Part shown: piece after piece, positions 5,315 through 6,095 of the stretch | Layout: every line of letters begins with the position of its first letter | How positions within the stretch are numbered: the first letter of the stretch is position 1 | NCBI GenBank assembly: GCA_020161965.1 | Contig: JAIUNH010000249.1 | Location: forward strand, 1-6,095 | Reading direction: 5' to 3' | Length of the DNA stretch: 6,095 nt | Origin: Pseudomonadota bacterium | Lineage (GTDB): Bacteria > Pseudomonadota > Alphaproteobacteria > CACIAM-22H2 | The notes under the pieces: model-generated | Databases searched by the model: none | What the model saw: the letters and a program-made list of their open reading frames with translations, nothing else | What the model was told of the DNA's origin: nothing | Program-made: the position numbers and the translations under genes

Positions 5315-6095
5315 ATGTCGATCCTCGTTCTTGCCGATCACGACGCGTCGGGCTTGAAGCCCGCCACGCTGCACGCCGTTGCTGCCGCTTCGAAGCTGGG
5401 CGGTCCGGTCGATATCCTCGTCGCCGGTACGGGCACGGCCGCCGCTGCGGCTGCTGCCGCAAAAATCGCCGGTGTCGCCAAGGTGTTGCAGGCCGACGAT
5501 GCCTCGCTCGCCAACGGTCTTGCCGAAAACCTTGCACCGTTGATCGTCAAGCTCGCCGCCGGCCGCACCCATGTGGTCTCGGCCGCGACCGCGCAGGGCA
5601 AGAACACGCTGCCGCGCGTCGCCGCGTTGCTGGACGTCGCACAGATCTCCGACATCGTTGGTGTGGTCGATGCGAACACCTTCGTGCGCCCGATCTATGC
5701 GGGCAACGCGCTCGCCACCGTGCGTTCGAAGGATGCGGTGAAGGTGCTGACCGTGCGCACCACGGCGTTCCCCGCCGCCGCCGCCGAAGGCGGTTCGGCC
5801 GCGATCGAAGCTGTGTCGGGTGCGGGCGATTCGGGGCTGTCGAAATTCGTCGGCGCCGAATTGACGAAGTCGGAACGCCCGGAACTCACCGCCGCGCGCA
5901 TCGTCGTGTCGGGCGGGCGCGGTCTCGCCTCGGGCGACAACTTCAAGACCTATATCGAGCCCTTGGCCGACAAACTGGGTGCTGCCGTCGGCGCTTCGCG
6001 CGCCGCCGTCGACGCGGGCTACGCGCCCAACGATTACCAAGTCGGCCAGACCGGCAAGGTCGTGGCGCCGGATCTTTACGTGGCGGTCGGCATCT
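5315..6095 (+). CDS. etfA: Electron transfer flavoprotein subunit alpha, partial (runs off right edge)
   Basis: EtfA carries the redox-active FAD of the electron transfer flavoprotein heterodimer. 260 codons are visible of a family normally near 310, so roughly the last 50 residues are missing past the window edge. The product begins MSILVLADHDASGLKPATLH. The N-terminal domain follows, with a long alanine run (TAAAAAAAAKIAG) and then VVSAATAQGKNTLPRVAALL, a typical EtfA motif. VVDANTFVRPIYAGNALATV comes next. The FAD-binding domain II starts near VVSGGRGLASGDNF (197-210) and includes GASRAAVDAGYAPNDYQVGQ (226-245), then TGKVVAPDLYVAVGI (246-260). The window ends just before the SGAIQH part of the ETF-alpha signature. 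A strong ribosome-binding site and 1-bp spacing tie it to etfB. No frameshift or missing key residue is visible in the part shown. Confidence 0.97.
   Translation, partial: MSILVLADHDASGLKPATLHAVAAASKLGGPVDILVAGTGTAAAAAAAAKIAGVAKVLQADDASLANGLAENLAPLIVKLAAGRTHVVSAATAQGKNTLPRVAALLDVAQISDIVGVVDANTFVRPIYAGNALATVRSKDAVKVLTVRTTAFPAAAAEGGSAAIEAVSGAGDSGLSKFVGAELTKSERPELTAARIVVSGGRGLASGDNFKTYIEPLADKLGAAVGASRAAVDAGYAPNDYQVGQTGKVVAPDLYVAVGI

Noticed and set aside
5428..5463. GC-rich alanine-codon run in etfA as a possible repeat or unstable tract
   Set aside because: It encodes an Ala-rich helix common in this part of EtfA and uses mixed alanine codons, so it is not a true nucleotide repeat.

Overview
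The window is GC-rich, densely coding DNA. Its gene content and order suggest an alphaproteobacterium, probably of the Rhodospirillales or a close relative. The evidence is a heme-biosynthesis cluster that carries a mitofilin/Mic60-type membrane protein and a HemY whose C-terminus has four paired cysteines, followed by an alphaproteobacterial-type etfBA pair. The species is inferred only from these features and cannot be fixed further.

Layout. Positions 1-418 (minus strand) hold the 5' end of tsaD, the tRNA t6A-modification enzyme, which runs off the left edge. A 59-bp divergent intergenic region (419-477) holds a probable promoter and short inverted repeats. The plus strand then carries hemC (478-1398), a long hemD-mitofilin fusion gene (1395-3107) and hemY (3115-4458). 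These are spaced by a 4-bp ATGA overlap and a 7-bp gap, so they look like one transcription unit. A 105-bp intergenic region (4459-4563) has a good sigma70-like promoter with dyad symmetry in its spacer. After it come etfB (4564-5313) and etfA (5315 to beyond the right edge), only 1 bp apart and certainly co-transcribed.

Function. HemC polymerises porphobilinogen to hydroxymethylbilane, and the HemD part cyclises that to uroporphyrinogen III, the precursor of heme and other tetrapyrroles. The mitofilin-like part and HemY are membrane proteins. Homologues sit beside heme genes in many proteobacteria; the first is related to mitochondrial Mic60, which shapes cristae and bacterial intracytoplasmic membranes. 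EtfA and EtfB form the electron-transfer flavoprotein that passes electrons from acyl-CoA and other dehydrogenases to ETF:quinone oxidoreductase.

Most of the window is ordinary core metabolism. The point most worth a second look is the single open reading frame joining HemD to a transmembrane, coiled-coil mitofilin-like protein. It would tether uroporphyrinogen-III synthase to the inner membrane. No mobile element, CRISPR array, tRNA, rRNA or defence system was seen.
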